From Deinococcus gobiensis I-0 (GTDB lineage Bacteria; Deinococcota; Deinococci; Deinococcales; Deinococcaceae), in contig NC_017791.1 of NCBI RefSeq assembly GCF_000252445.1, positions 62,001 through 126,000 of the forward strand: 64,000 bases of DNA. The letters run 5' to 3'. This document shows, piece after piece, positions 20,028 to 29,337 of this stretch (position 1 is the stretch's first letter; every line of letters starts with the position of its first letter). Made by a program: the position numbers and the translations under genes. A model generated the notes under the pieces. It did no database searches. It was not told the DNA's origin and saw nothing but the letters and a program-made list of their open reading frames with translations.

Positions 20028-21086
20028 ATGGAGACACAGCGGGTAATCGTGATTGGGACATCGGCGGGCGGGATGCAGCCGCTGCTTGAGCTCGCAGCTG
20101 GCCTGCCCGCTGACTTTCCGGCGGCGGTGTGTATCGTCATGCACATCCCGGCCTACATACCAAGTTTTCTGCCTAATATCCTAGGCCGCGCCGGGCCGCT
20201 CTCCGCCGTGCACCCGGCGAATGGCGATCCGATATTGCCGGGCCGGATCTATTGTGCGCCGCCCGATCAACACCTGCTGATCGAGAACGGGCGCCTCAAC
20301 CTGACCCGGGGGCCCAAGGAAAACCGGATGCGGCCAGCCGTCGACACCCTGTTCCGCTCGGCGGCGTACAGCGCCGGCTCGAACGTGATCGGGGTGGTGC
20401 TGTCTGGCCTGCTAGACGACGGCACCTCCGGCCTCTGGGCTATCAAGCAGTTCGGCGGCACCACCGTGGTCCAAGACCCACGTGACGCTCAGTTCGACTC
20501 AATGCCGGCGAGTGCTCTGAATCAGGTCCAGATCGACCACGTGGTGACCGCGCGGCACCTTGCGGCCCTGCTGGTCCAGCTAGTCGCCGAGCCCGTGCAA
20601 GCTCCAAGGGAGGCCGGAATGAACGAACAGGTCCGGAAGCGGCTGATCACCGAGATCAGTATCGCCAGCGGCGGCCACGCTTTCAAGAAGGGCGTCATGA
20701 CGTTCGGCAAGGTCACGCCGCAGACCTGTCCGGAGTGCGGCGGCGTGCTGGTGCAGATTCAGGAAGGGGGGTTCACGCGCTACCGCTGTCATACCGGGCA
20801 TGCCTATACCGGCGACACCCTACTTGTCAGCGTGACGGAGGCCATCGAGGACAAACTGTGGGCCACCCTGCGGGCGCTGGAAGAAGCCAGCATGCTGTTG
20901 GAGAACACCGGCCAGGAGTTTGAGGCGGCCGGGAACGCCCGGCTGGCCGGGGAATACCGGCGCAGGGCCAAAGAGATGGAAGCCCGCAGCGCGCTCATTT
21001 TTGAGAACGTTGCTCGCAACCGGAGCCTGAGCGTTGAGCAACTGGAGTACGAGGCTAGTCAGAAGGAGTCGCCCCAGTCAGACTGA
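20028..21086 (+). CDS. CheB-type protein-glutamate methylesterase without receiver domain
   Basis: A 352-residue protein. The CheB catalytic domain fills residues 1-190: GTSAGGMQPL (Ser), VMHIPAYIPSFLP (His) and LSGLLDDGTSGLW (Asp). There is no N-terminal receiver. A C-terminal extension has CPECGG and YRCHTGHAY, a small metal-site-like motif, followed by helices. It belongs to the stand-alone CheB class that demethylates or deamidates receptors in alternative chemosensory systems. No MCP, CheA or CheW gene is nearby. Confidence 0.85.
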   Translation: METQRVIVIGTSAGGMQPLLELAAGLPADFPAAVCIVMHIPAYIPSFLPNILGRAGPLSAVHPANGDPILPGRIYCAPPDQHLLIENGRLNLTRGPKENRMRPAVDTLFRSAAYSAGSNVIGVVLSGLLDDGTSGLWAIKQFGGTTVVQDPRDAQFDSMPASALNQVQIDHVVTARHLAALLVQLVAEPVQAPREAGMNEQVRKRLITEISIASGGHAFKKGVMTFGKVTPQTCPECGGVLVQIQEGGFTRYRCHTGHAYTGDTLLVSVTEAIEDKLWATLRALEEASMLLENTGQEFEAAGNARLAGEYRRRAKEMEARSALIFENVARNRSLSVEQLEYEASQKESPQSD

Positions 21087-21276
21087 CCCATCCGAAGCCC
21101 GAGCCAGCTGATGCAAGGCTTGGTAAGGCTCTGGGATACGGTTCTTGACCGAGTGCACATACTTTAGGTTGGTGTATCTAGTAATATGTCATACAGTTCA
21201 AGCTGGTTCGTGGTCTTGTATGTTGATCTGATCTCCCACTTTCTCTTCCTAGTTCCTAGCTCTTTTTGGAGGGGAT

Positions 21277-22446
21277 ATGACTGGTCCAGAGCTATACCCG
21301 ATATCACAGGAACTGCGCGAAAAGGCTGAGCACCACGTGCGCTCCGCTTCGCCTCCCCCCCTTTGGGATGGCTGGCCTGTCACCGCTTTAACCCATGAAC
21401 TCCAGGTTCACCGAGCCGAACTGGTCGCGCAGAACGAGGAGCTTCAAGCCACGGTCACGGCGTTGGAGTACGAGCACCGCCTCTATCACACACTCTATGA
21501 ACACGCGCCGACGGCCTACTTCACCCTGAACAACCACGCGTATATCCAGAGCGTCAATCAGGCCGCAGAGCACTTGCTTGGCTTTGACCGTGGCCAGCTG
21601 CTTGACCGCCGCTTCTTGCAGTTCATCGTCCCGGAACACCGGGCAGAGTTCAGCCGCCTGCTCGAGACATTCCCACGTCCAAAGACAGCTGCCTCCGGGC
21701 AATTCAGTGTGATTCCCTGCGGCGGCGGGCGGCTGGAGGTGCAGGTGCAGGTTCTGACCCTACCCGATTCACCGCAGGACCAGCCCACCTTTTTGCTGAC
21801 GCTGACGAATCTGACGCCGTTGCTCACAGCTCAGGAGACCATGCGCACGCTGAACGCCACGCTGGAAGACCGGGTGCGCGAGAGCACCCAGCATCTCCAG
21901 GTGCTGGCGGAACAGTTCAGGCATCAGGCGCGGCACGACGCCCTGACTGGCCTGCCTAACCGCGCCGCGTTTGAGGAAGCCCTGACACTGGCCTTGGGGG
22001 AGCTCCATACGCGCCGTGAGACGTTTGCAGTGCTGTTTTGCGACATCGACCGGTTCAAACAGATTAACGACAGCCTGGGCCATCCGGCCGGGGACCAGGT
22101 GCTCCAAGAACTGGCCCGCCGCCTGCGGACCGTCATCCGGCCCACTGACCACGTAGCGCGGCTGGGCGGCGACGAGTTTGCGGTCCTGCTGCATGGTGTA
22201 GCGGAGCAGTCGGTGGTTTCCCAGAGTGTCACCCGGCTGAAAGGAGCGTTGCAGGTCCCGTTCGCCATAGGCAGTCAGGAACTGTTGGTTCAGGTGGGCA
22301 GTGGGGTCTTGCTGGTCACGACTGAGTATCGCTCTTCGGAAGAAGTACTCAGGGACGTAGATTTAGCGCTGTACCAGGCCAAGCGAGGTGGGCTGGCGAA
22401 CACACGCCTGTTCGAGCCGTCGATGCGGGGCAACTGCCAGGGGTAG
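21277..22446 (+). CDS. PAS-GGDEF diguanylate cyclase
   Basis: A 389-residue protein. A coiled coil (LQVHRAELVAQNEELQATV) leads into a PAS domain (YHTLYEHAPTAYFTLNNHAY). The GGDEF domain starts DALTGLPNRAAFEEAL, has DIDRFKQINDSLGH for metal and GTP binding and the active site RLGGDEF near residue 298. RPTD five residues earlier fits a c-di-GMP inhibitory I-site. It makes the second messenger c-di-GMP. GGAGGGG sits before the ATG. It closes the sensory cluster; an IS starts 42 nt after it. Confidence 0.92.
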   Translation: MTGPELYPISQELREKAEHHVRSASPPPLWDGWPVTALTHELQVHRAELVAQNEELQATVTALEYEHRLYHTLYEHAPTAYFTLNNHAYIQSVNQAAEHLLGFDRGQLLDRRFLQFIVPEHRAEFSRLLETFPRPKTAASGQFSVIPCGGGRLEVQVQVLTLPDSPQDQPTFLLTLTNLTPLLTAQETMRTLNATLEDRVRESTQHLQVLAEQFRHQARHDALTGLPNRAAFEEALTLALGELHTRRETFAVLFCDIDRFKQINDSLGHPAGDQVLQELARRLRTVIRPTDHVARLGGDEFAVLLHGVAEQSVVSQSVTRLKGALQVPFAIGSQELLVQVGSGVLLVTTEYRSSEEVLRDVDLALYQAKRGGLANTRLFEPSMRGNCQG

Positions 22447-22487
22447 CTGGAGCCGAAAGCTGATCTGCGCTGAGCCCTAATTGAGGG

Positions 22488-23702
22488 TGTCCCAATTGCG
22501 GTTCCAGCCGATTTGCAAATCTCAACGTACCTCAGCCCGCCTGTTGCAAGCGGGCAAATTCGTTCGGGGTCCGGCCACCAAGCGAGGTGTGGGGCCGGAC
22601 GTCGTTGTCGTCCTGGCGCCAGGCTGTGAGGATGAGGCGAGCCTGATCCAGGCTCTGGAACCAGTGGAGATGGAGGCACTCGTCCCAGACCCGACCATTG
22701 AAACTCTCGATGTATGCGTTCTCCACAGGCTTTCCAGGCCGGATGAAGGTGTGCGTGATACCGCGGTCGTGGGTCCAGAGATCCAGAGCCTTCCCCGCGA
22801 ACTCCGGGCCGTTGTCGGTGGTGATCGCTTGGGGTGCGCCCCGGAAGCGAACGACTGCCTCAAGGCGGCGGACGACATCATGGCCCGTAATGGAGGTGCC
22901 GACGTGCATCACCAGGCACTCCCGCGTGAAGTCGTCTACGACGTTCAACACGCGGAACCGCTGCCCGGAAGCCCGCTGATCAGCCATGAAGTCCAGACTC
23001 CACCGCTGATTGGGCGCAGAAACCTGCGGTTTCTGCTGACGCTCTCCGACGCTGAGCTTCCTGCGCTCCTTCTTCTGAACACCCAGCCCTTCTGCCCGAT
23101 AGATCCGGTAAACACGTTTGTGACTCATGGTCTCACCTCCCCGATCCGGCATCAGGTGAATCCAGCGGTACCCGAATCGAGGCCGTTCCCGCGCCAGCAC
23201 GCGGAGACGCTCAACCAGTTACTGGTCTTTTTCCCTTTTCGGGCTGTTCCGTCTGTGCGTGGTCCGGGAGAAGGCCAGCACCTGGCAGGCCCGACGTTCA
23301 CTGACCGTGAACGAGTCCCGCAAGAGGGCGACCATCTGCTTCTTGAGGGGCGTTTGCGCCTGAAATGTCGTCCCAGGCGTTACCACTTTCGCCCCACCAC
23401 CTCCCCCTGCATGGCATTGTCGAGCGACAGGTCGGCCACCAGCTTCTTGAGACGCTGATTTTCGGCTTCCAGCTAACGGAACTTGCGGGTCTCGTCTTCG
23501 GTCATACCGCCATACTTGGCTTTCCAGCGGTAGATCATGGTCATCGCGACTCTATGGAGTCGCGACAGATCGCCAATCGGGGTTCCGGCTGCAAGCTGCC
23601 CGAGAATCTCCAGGAGCTGTTGCTCCGTGTACCGTTTGCGTTTCATGTTTCTCCCAATCTGCTGCTTGATTTGCAATCAGACTGGCACCGGAAACAGGGA
23701 CA
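22488..23702 (-). mobile_element. IS3-family (IS407-like) element, degenerate
   Basis: A 1215-bp element. Its imperfect ends are TGTCCCAATTGCGGTTCCAG on the left and, read inward from the right, TGTCCCTGTTTCCGGTGCC; both share the inner GATTTGCAA. It carries orfA and orfB, both interrupted by stops. No convincing target duplication was found. Confidence 0.7.
22532..23676 (-). pseudogene. IS407-like OrfA/OrfB transposase with stop codons
   Basis: OrfA starts at about 23646 (MKRKRYTEQQLLEILGQ) and stops early at a TAG (23474-23476), although the same frame continues with LEAENQRLKKLVADL. OrfB keeps its catalytic core in 22532-23200 (RWSLDFMADQ, ITTDNGPEFAGK, ENAYIESFNGRVWDE) but has a TAA near 23218, upstream of that core. 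The element cannot make a full transposase without suppression. Confidence 0.75.
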
Positions 23703-24017
23703 AGGTCACAGGGGGCACTATTTACCGACATTACCGCGGAGTTCGCGTCGCATAACAACGCTTTGAACTGGCTACCGCACCCTCCTTGTCAACCCCTATT
23801 CGCGGTGAATACATCCTGAGTACCAGCGGCCCTTTTCAGTACATCTCCTGCAACAGTACTTGGCTCTATAGTGTTCGTGAGCCACAAGCGTCTGGAACGT
23901 GCGCTAAAGTTGGATCGTCAATGCTTCTAACGGGTTCAGATCAAGACCATACCTCTCTTCAACGAGTGGCAGGCAAAGCTTGGAATAGGCTTCAGATTTA
24001 TCATGGGCTTGGATTTA
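23703..24017. other. Gene-free stretch between IS and glycosyltransferase
   Basis: 315 nt of lower GC than the surroundings. I see no credible reading frame, hairpin terminator or repeat. It is probably left over from earlier rearrangement. Confidence 0.5.
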
Positions 24018-24917
24018 TCAGGCCATCTTGAAAAAAGGCATGTGGTCCCGAAGCCGCTGACGACTTTCCTGAGGTAGAAACCACATCATTAGAAACTGGA
24101 GCCAACGGGAGCCCCTCGTCCTGACTTGCTGCAGTTGTTGGCAAAGTTGCCAAAACGTTCCTGATGAGCGAGAGGTGTCATAGAGCGGAGCAATTTGGAG
24201 CACCACGAAGCCACTCTGTGCCGCTCTGGACAAGAGCGTCCGTCTATAATTCAGCCAAGTCCAGGCGTCCTCGACCGAAGCCCAAGAAGTATCAGACACC
24301 CGCCAGACGCAAAGAGGGTCTGGATGCATCGTAATTGATCGACCGTGCACCTCAACGGCTTCAAGAAGCCAGTCCCACTCGGGGTACCTTGGAACTGCTG
24401 GCCACGGTTGAACCAGTAAGACGCTACGCCGGATCAGAAGCGTCGACCATTGGAGGATGGCTTCACCGGAACCCAGGCCCTTCCGATCAAACAGGTAATC
24501 GCCAAGTAGATCTCCACCTTCATACAAGCGCCAAGGCCATACTTCGTCTCCTTGAGCTGTTCGGTGGACCAGGCGGCTACTGACAATGTCCGCGTAAGGC
24601 GTCCGGTTCCAGGTCAGTTGCTTGGCGAGTTTGTCTGGCATCCAAAGGTCGCGGTCATCAAGAAGTGCAACCCATTTACCGTGCGCCTGCTGAACTCCAG
24701 TATTTAAGGCTTGTGCAGCTGTCAGAGAAGAGGCCAATTCAAGCACTGCAAGCCGCACATCCTGTACGGCCTGCAGTGCTTTACGGGTTGTCTGATCCTC
24801 CCCTGCCGTCACCACAATGACTTCCAAGTCGGATAATGTTTGTCCTAGGGCACTACGCACCGCCTGGATGACCCACACTGGACCATGTCTCGCCAGAATG
24901 ATTACGCTAACATGCAT
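24018..24917 (-). CDS. Family 2 glycosyltransferase
   Basis: About 299 residues. It starts MHVSVIILARHGPVWVIQAV, a GT-A fold beginning, followed by SDLEVIVVTAGEDQTT and the DxD-like nucleotide-sugar site WVALLDDRDLW. These are the hallmarks of GT2 enzymes that add sugars to polysaccharides or lipids. An in-frame upstream ATG near 24962 could add 15 residues, but the domain starts at 24917. GC is lower than the neighbours. No sugar-pathway partners lie nearby. Confidence 0.8.
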   Translation of the reverse strand: MHVSVIILARHGPVWVIQAVRSALGQTLSDLEVIVVTAGEDQTTRKALQAVQDVRLAVLELASSLTAAQALNTGVQQAHGKWVALLDDRDLWMPDKLAKQLTWNRTPYADIVSSRLVHRTAQGDEVWPWRLYEGGDLLGDYLFDRKGLGSGEAILQWSTLLIRRSVLLVQPWPAVPRYPEWDWLLEAVEVHGRSITMHPDPLCVWRVSDTSWASVEDAWTWLNYRRTLLSRAAQSGFVVLQIAPLYDTSRSSGTFWQLCQQLQQVRTRGSRWLQFLMMWFLPQESRQRLRDHMPFFKMA

Positions 24918-25125
24918 ATTAAATCCACTCACCCGCTTTTCAGTACTCTGAAGATTCATTGACATTTTACCTGGATGTTTGGCTCTTGAACGTGAACATC
25001 CAGATGTTGTGTTCCAGACTTTGTGATCATGACCAAAAAAGAAGGTGTCCATGCAGTTCCTACCGTTAGACCAGGAAGGAGCCCAGCCGTCTTTCTAGAA
25101 GTTTTTGGGAAATGACCGCCACCTG

Positions 25126-25461
25126 TCACCGGTCCTGAGGCTCATCTTCAGAAAGTCCACCCGCCTGGACCCAGCTCCCGGGTAGGGTTCCCTTCATTTC
25201 TGGAGTGACCGCCTGGCGTAAGGCGCCCATCAACTGCGTCAGATGGTGGGCGGAGACAAGGACTGTGACACGGCCCTGCAAATACAGCGCATTGAAAGTG
25301 TGCATATTCGGATGCTCGATGTCCTGAAGACGTACTGTGAACTGCCGTCCCCCCTTTTCGAACGTCACTTGTCGACCACTGCCTGGCACCCATCGCAACT
25401 CTATGTTTGAGAGTTTAGGAATGTCTGCGGAGATAGGTATAGCGTCTCTCGGATGACTCAT
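25126..25461 (-). CDS. Hypothetical protein, 111 residues
   Basis: Not recognised. It starts MSHPRDAIPISADIPKLSNI; the centre is beta-rich (QVTFEKGGRQFTVRL, RVTVLVSAHHLTQLM). The ATG overlaps the stop of the upstream gene by 4 nt (ATGA), so the two are translationally coupled. No signal peptide or membrane segment. Confidence 0.6.
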   Translation of the reverse strand: MSHPRDAIPISADIPKLSNIELRWVPGSGRQVTFEKGGRQFTVRLQDIEHPNMHTFNALYLQGRVTVLVSAHHLTQLMGALRQAVTPEMKGTLPGSWVQAGGLSEDEPQDR

Positions 25462-25871
25462 TGTTCTTTCCCAGGCTGTGTTAGAACGGGTTGATCCACA
25501 CTGCATTCCCTCTGGAAGAACGTCTGCTCCGTGGCAATCAATTGACGGAGTTGCACAAGGCCCTGTTGAACAGCCGCAGGATCCAGATGGAAAAGAGAAA
25601 TACTGAGCTGGCGGTGCCAAGCGCCAGCCCGCCAGGTATACCCCCGCGCTTTGGCCTGCTGCCGGATGGGGTAGGCCTCGCCGTGTATCGTCAGATTAAG
25701 CGTCATCATCGCACGTACGAGCACATAAGGCTTATGGGTCGGTATCTGGGGGAAGCGCCGCTGGAGGTCTGTGGTCAATCTGGTCAGCGAGAGACGCAAG
25801 TGCGTCGCCTGCTGGTCCAAGGCGCGTTGGGTGTAAAGAGAAGTCAAATCAACGGGAAGGGAAAAGGTCAT
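25458..25871 (-). CDS. Hypothetical protein, 137 residues
   Basis: Not recognised. It starts MTFSLPVDLTSLYTQRALDQ with helical, Gln/Leu-rich segments (TRLTTDLQRRF) and a central ARGYTWRAGAWHRQL, reminiscent of DNA- or nucleotide-contacting segments. The upstream GTCAAGGATGCACC has no clear ribosome site. It is the first gene of a two-gene unit with 25126-25461, downstream of the IS4 element. Confidence 0.6.
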   Translation of the reverse strand: MTFSLPVDLTSLYTQRALDQQATHLRLSLTRLTTDLQRRFPQIPTHKPYVLVRAMMTLNLTIHGEAYPIRQQAKARGYTWRAGAWHRQLSISLFHLDPAAVQQGLVQLRQLIATEQTFFQRECSVDQPVLTQPGKEQ

Positions 25872-25990
25872 GGTGCATCCTTGACAGAGATCCCTAGAAG
25901 AGGTCAGGGACCAGTGACTGCCGCTCATCGAGTGTTTCATGCGTCATCACGACTTGGGCATGGGTTGGCTCTACTTCCCTTGGGAGAACG

Positions 25991-27168
25991 CCTCAGCACC
26001 TGACACTTCGGGAAACGGATGTGCTGGCGGTTGGAAATGGCATCCCAAGAAGCCGCAGGCAGTCCCAGAAGTCATCGCCGCCCCACCGCGCCGCCTGAGT
26101 GAGAATCTGCCACCCGATCCGCGTCACACTGACGACTGCTCGCCCGCGGTTATTCAGCCGAGGGGCATGGGTCGCTGTCCGCTGCGCCCCCACCCGGGTC
26201 ATCCAGGCCAGTGCGATACACAGCCGCCCAAAGAGCCGAGAGATTCGCGCTGGGGCCGTCATGTGCGTCGCCTCCAGATTCGGGCCACGAGATTTGAGCG
26301 AAGAACACGCAGATTCAATCGCCCACCTGAGCCGATAGGTGTTCAGCACGTCCAGCACGGGCAAATCCGACGCAACGATCACCCTGTCCCCTGTGGGGGA
26401 CAGGGTGATCACCACATGCATCCAGCCCCCATACACCCATGTCCGCTCAAACAGGGTGCGCACCTCTCTTGGTTGAAGCGTCGTGAACAGGTCTCGCACC
26501 AGTTCGTCCGCGATCCTCGTGTTCTTCCGGAGGCGGATACATTGCCGAATGCGTTTCCAGCGCAGGAAGGCGCACCACGCGCGCCCCACGAACTCCCGAT
26601 CGGCGATCACGACGGCCCACCGTCGAGCGGGCAGGACCTTGAGCAATCGCGCAACCAGCAGGATTCGCGCGGCGGTACAGCAGTTGCCTTGATGGGGCAG
26701 CATCGACCAGACGAGTGGGATCACTGCGCCCCCGAGGCGTGCGCCCAGCACGAGGATGTTCAGCGGCGTCTGGCCATCGTGCCAGGTCGTGCGGTCCATG
26801 ATCAGAGTGAGCCTGACGTCGGGGAGCAAGGGAAGCAGGACGTCACAGACGTCCTGCGGAGTGAGTTGAGCGTCGTGGAAGACCCGGGCGACCGTCCGGG
26901 TCTTGGATTCCAGGGTTGCCGCTCTGGGGAGATGGAGTGCGATCTTGCGGTGGAGCGTCGATTCGGCCTGGAGCACCGCCAGGAGCACTTCTGCCAGCCG
27001 CTTCAGGGCGTCAACGCGGCGATGAGGGAGGTGGGTTTTCAGGTGGTCGGCCAGCGTGTCAGCATGCAGGCGGGCAGTATCGGCGCTCGTCACAGACTCA
27101 GATCCTGCCCCTTGTCATGCTGAACTGCGTTCAGGACGCGATTTTTGGCGAAGTGTCAGGTGCTGAGG
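25991..27168 (-). mobile_element. IS4-family element
   Basis: A 1178-bp element bounded by perfect 20-bp inverted repeats CCTCAGCACCTGACACTTCG (25991-26010 and 27149-27168). It holds one long transposase gene. No direct repeat flanks it; the right flank is a truncated IS5-like transposase, so the insertion removed that element's left end. Confidence 0.85.
25993..27093 (-). CDS. IS4-family transposase
   Basis: A 366-residue DDE transposase: [14 protein letters not shown] (first Asp), [17 protein letters not shown] (second Asp) and [18 protein letters not shown], the YREK-like region with the catalytic Glu. The start is GTG 27093. The stop lies inside the left terminal repeat, common in compact IS4 elements. 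The gene appears intact. Confidence 0.88.
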   Translation of the reverse strand: MTSADTARLHADTLADHLKTHLPHRRVDALKRLAEVLLAVLQAESTLHRKIALHLPRAATLESKTRTVARVFHDAQLTPQDVCDVLLPLLPDVRLTLIMDRTTWHDGQTPLNILVLGARLGGAVIPLVWSMLPHQGNCCTAARILLVARLLKVLPARRWAVVIADREFVGRAWCAFLRWKRIRQCIRLRKNTRIADELVRDLFTTLQPREVRTLFERTWVYGGWMHVVITLSPTGDRVIVASDLPVLDVLNTYRLRWAIESACSSLKSRGPNLEATHMTAPARISRLFGRLCIALAWMTRVGAQRTATHAPRLNNRGRAVVSVTRIGWQILTQAARWGGDDFWDCLRLLGMPFPTASTSVSRSVRC

Positions 27169-27664
27169 AAGCAAGCACTGCCTGCTCCGCTCTGGGCCCG
27201 GACCCTGGACGGCCGCAAGGTCACCCCTGACGACGCGGGACCGCGTCGTCGCCTGCGCACCCTTGAAGACGTGCTGGACGTCTTCCCGGAGATTGCTGAC
27301 CTCATCATCGACGGCACCGAACAACCCCGAGGGCAGCCCAAGAAGAACAAGGGCAGTAGCCCTGGCAAGAAGACCGTGGGTCGAGCCAAGGATCAGAAGA
27401 AGTTTTTCAGCACCAAGAAGGGGACGCATACCCTGAAGACCCAGGTCGCCGTCACTCCGGATGGGCAGGTCGTCCATCTCAGTGCGACCGCCCGCGGGCG
27501 CACCCACGATATGAAGGTCCAGGGGCAATCGAGACTCCTGCCACATCTGCCTCGGGGGACCAGGCTCTGGGGCGACCGATTGGTCTGCCCCCCGAAAACT
27601 GGTCGGGATGAAGTAGAGAGTCAGGCTCGCCCCCGCCAGCCGTAGGCTGGGAAGCGAGGCCCCC

Positions 27665-27934
27665 ATGAAAAACCGGCAGTTCAGCGAAGATCAGATCATC
27701 AAGCTGCTCCAGGACGCCAAAAAGGGCGAGAAGCCAGTCGAGGACCTGTGCCGTGACTTCGGCTGCAGTCCGGCGTCCTTTTACGCCTGGAAGAAGAAGT
27801 ACGGCGATATGGCGCCCGACGAAGCCAAACGGCTTCGTCGTCTGGAGAAGGAGAACGCCCGCCTCCTGAAAATTGTCGGGCAGCAGCGCTTGGAGATCGA
27901 TGCCATGAAGGACGTGATCCAGAAAAAGCGGTGA
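27665..27934 (+). CDS. IS3-family transposase OrfA
   Basis: An 89-residue helix-turn-helix protein (FSEDQIIKLLQDAKKGEKPV, CSPASFYAWKKKYGDM) with a leucine-zipper tail (LRRLEKENARLLKIVGQQ). It overlaps OrfB by 4 nt (GTGA). Intact. Confidence 0.92.
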   Translation: MKNRQFSEDQIIKLLQDAKKGEKPVEDLCRDFGCSPASFYAWKKKYGDMAPDEAKRLRRLEKENARLLKIVGQQRLEIDAMKDVIQKKR

Positions 27935-28809
27935 CGCCCGCCGAGAGACGGGCGGCAGCGAGGCAACTCGTTGCCGCCCAGGTCAAGCCCGAACGGGCTT
28001 GCCTCCTGGTGGGCATTCCCAGATCCACGTGGTACTACCGTCCGAAGCCGCGCCAGGATGGGGACTTCCAGCAGCGCATTCGCGAACTGGCCCTTATGCA
28101 TCCCCGACGCGGGTACCGCTTCATTCACGCCCTCCTCGTCCAGGAGGGACATCGCGTCAACCGGAAGAAGGTCCGGCGCATCTGGCGCGAGGAGCACCTG
28201 ACGGTCACGACCAGACGCCGACAGAAGATCCGCACTGGGGCGAGTGTTCCTATGCAGGCTGAGTTCCCGGATCACGTGTGGACGTACGACTTCCTCTTCG
28301 ATCAGACCCTGGAGGGGACGACGTTGAAGATCCTGACGCTGACTGACGAGTTCACCCGTCAGTCCCTGGCGCTGCGGGTGGCGGAGTCCTTCACGTCCAT
28401 GGACGTGAAGGACGTCCTGCACGAGGTCATTGCCACGCGTGGCGCGCCAGGATTCATTCGCAGCGACAACGGCCCGGAGTTCATCGCCCGCGACCTGGGG
28501 ATCTGGCTGGCGGTTCAGGACGTTGGCACTCGGTTCATTCTGCCAGGGAAACCGTGGCAGAACGGCTTCGCTGAGAGTTTCCACTCTCGGTTGCGGGAGG
28601 AGTGTCTGAATCTGGAGGTGTTCTACTCGGCGCGGCACGCCGGTGTCGTTCTGGACAGCTATCGCAGCTTTTACAACGCCAGAAGACCGCATTCCTCGCT
28701 GGGCTACCGAACCCCTGACGATTATGCTCAGCAGGCCAGGGGGCGGCCTGCCGCCCCCCTTTGCGGACAGAGCACCGCAAATGTGGACGTCAGACCGTCC
28801 CCTGGGTAA
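27931..28809 (+). CDS. IS3-family transposase OrfB
   Basis: A 292-residue integrase-core protein: HVWTYDFLFDQTLEGTTLKI (Asp), FIRSDNGPEFIARDL (Asp) and WQNGFAESFHSRLREECLN (Glu). HRVNRKKVRRIWREEHL is the HTH-like N-terminal part. It starts at GTG 27931 inside the end of orfA. All three catalytic residues are present. Confidence 0.93.
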   Translation: MTPAERRAAARQLVAAQVKPERACLLVGIPRSTWYYRPKPRQDGDFQQRIRELALMHPRRGYRFIHALLVQEGHRVNRKKVRRIWREEHLTVTTRRRQKIRTGASVPMQAEFPDHVWTYDFLFDQTLEGTTLKILTLTDEFTRQSLALRVAESFTSMDVKDVLHEVIATRGAPGFIRSDNGPEFIARDLGIWLAVQDVGTRFILPGKPWQNGFAESFHSRLREECLNLEVFYSARHAGVVLDSYRSFYNARRPHSSLGYRTPDDYAQQARGRPAAPLCGQSTANVDVRPSPG

Positions 28810-29186
28810 GCAGGAAGAGCCCATGTTGTACCCTGCTCTTGAGCCGAGCCTCTACTCGAAACTGTCCAAACTTTGGGGCCAGCCCACGATGGTATACAGG
28901 CCTGGACAAACTCTGTCCTCAGCACGAAGTGATCGTCCCCCGGATGCGCCCCAAGGGTGGCCGGCTCAGTCCGGACGACCGCGATCTGAACCATCAGATC
29001 TCCAAAGTACGGATCACGGTGGAGGACGTCGTGTGCAAGATCAAAAAATTCCGTGTCTGTCGGGAGTTTTACCGCAATGATCCCCGGCACTATGGACAGT
29101 TCTGGGGCGGTGTGGCTGGCCTGGTGAATCTGCGCACGGTGAATCGAACTCCACAGTTCGCCTGACTCATCAGAACGCGGATGGGG

Positions 29187-29240
29187 AGCGGCTGGGCCGC
29201 TCCCCATTGCTTTGCCTTGCAACTGCGCAATCGGTCTTCA
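29187..29240. repeat. Right end of the IS5-like element
   Basis: A hairpin (GGGGAGCGG / CCGCTCCCC, 29182-29206) followed by TTGCCTTGCAACTGCGCAA. The same sequence, slightly diverged, occurs alone at 15383-15432. Confidence 0.55.
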
Positions 29241-29337
29241 ACCCTATTGGGCGGGGCGGTGTGAACCAACGCTCAGCAACCTACAGGTGAAGAAAAGGCG
29301 GATTGGCCTCGCCCAGACCTTATGAAATCGTTGTTCT

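Larger units (their letters stand above)
27581..28886 (+). mobile_element. IS3-family (IS407-like) element with CGAT duplication
   Basis: A 1306-bp element. Ends: TGGTCTGCCCCCCGAAAACT on the left; read inward from the right, TGGGCTGGCCCCAAAGTTTG. The 4-bp direct repeat CGAT (27577-27580 and 28887-28890) is the size expected for the IS407 group. This is the youngest insertion in the local nest and looks complete. Confidence 0.9.
27169..29165 (+). pseudogene. IS5-like (DDE_Tnp_4) transposase, split
   Basis: The N-terminal part (EDVLDVFPEIADLIIDGTEQP, KKTVGRAKDQKKFFSTKKG) ends at LWGDR at 27580. Removing the inserted IS3 and one copy of the CGAT duplication restores LWGDRWYTGLDKLCPQHE in frame. 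The end follows: HQISKVRITVEDVVCKIKKF and RNDPRHYGQFWGGVAGL. The N-terminus is also truncated by the IS4 element. Confidence 0.8.
27169..29240 (+). mobile_element. IS5-like element, truncated and interrupted
   Basis: Its left end was removed by the IS4 element, and an IS3 element sits inside it at 27581-28886. The right end is about 29240, where a 50-bp stretch is shared with the relic at 15383-15432. It is dead: it has lost one end and its transposase is split. Confidence 0.7.
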
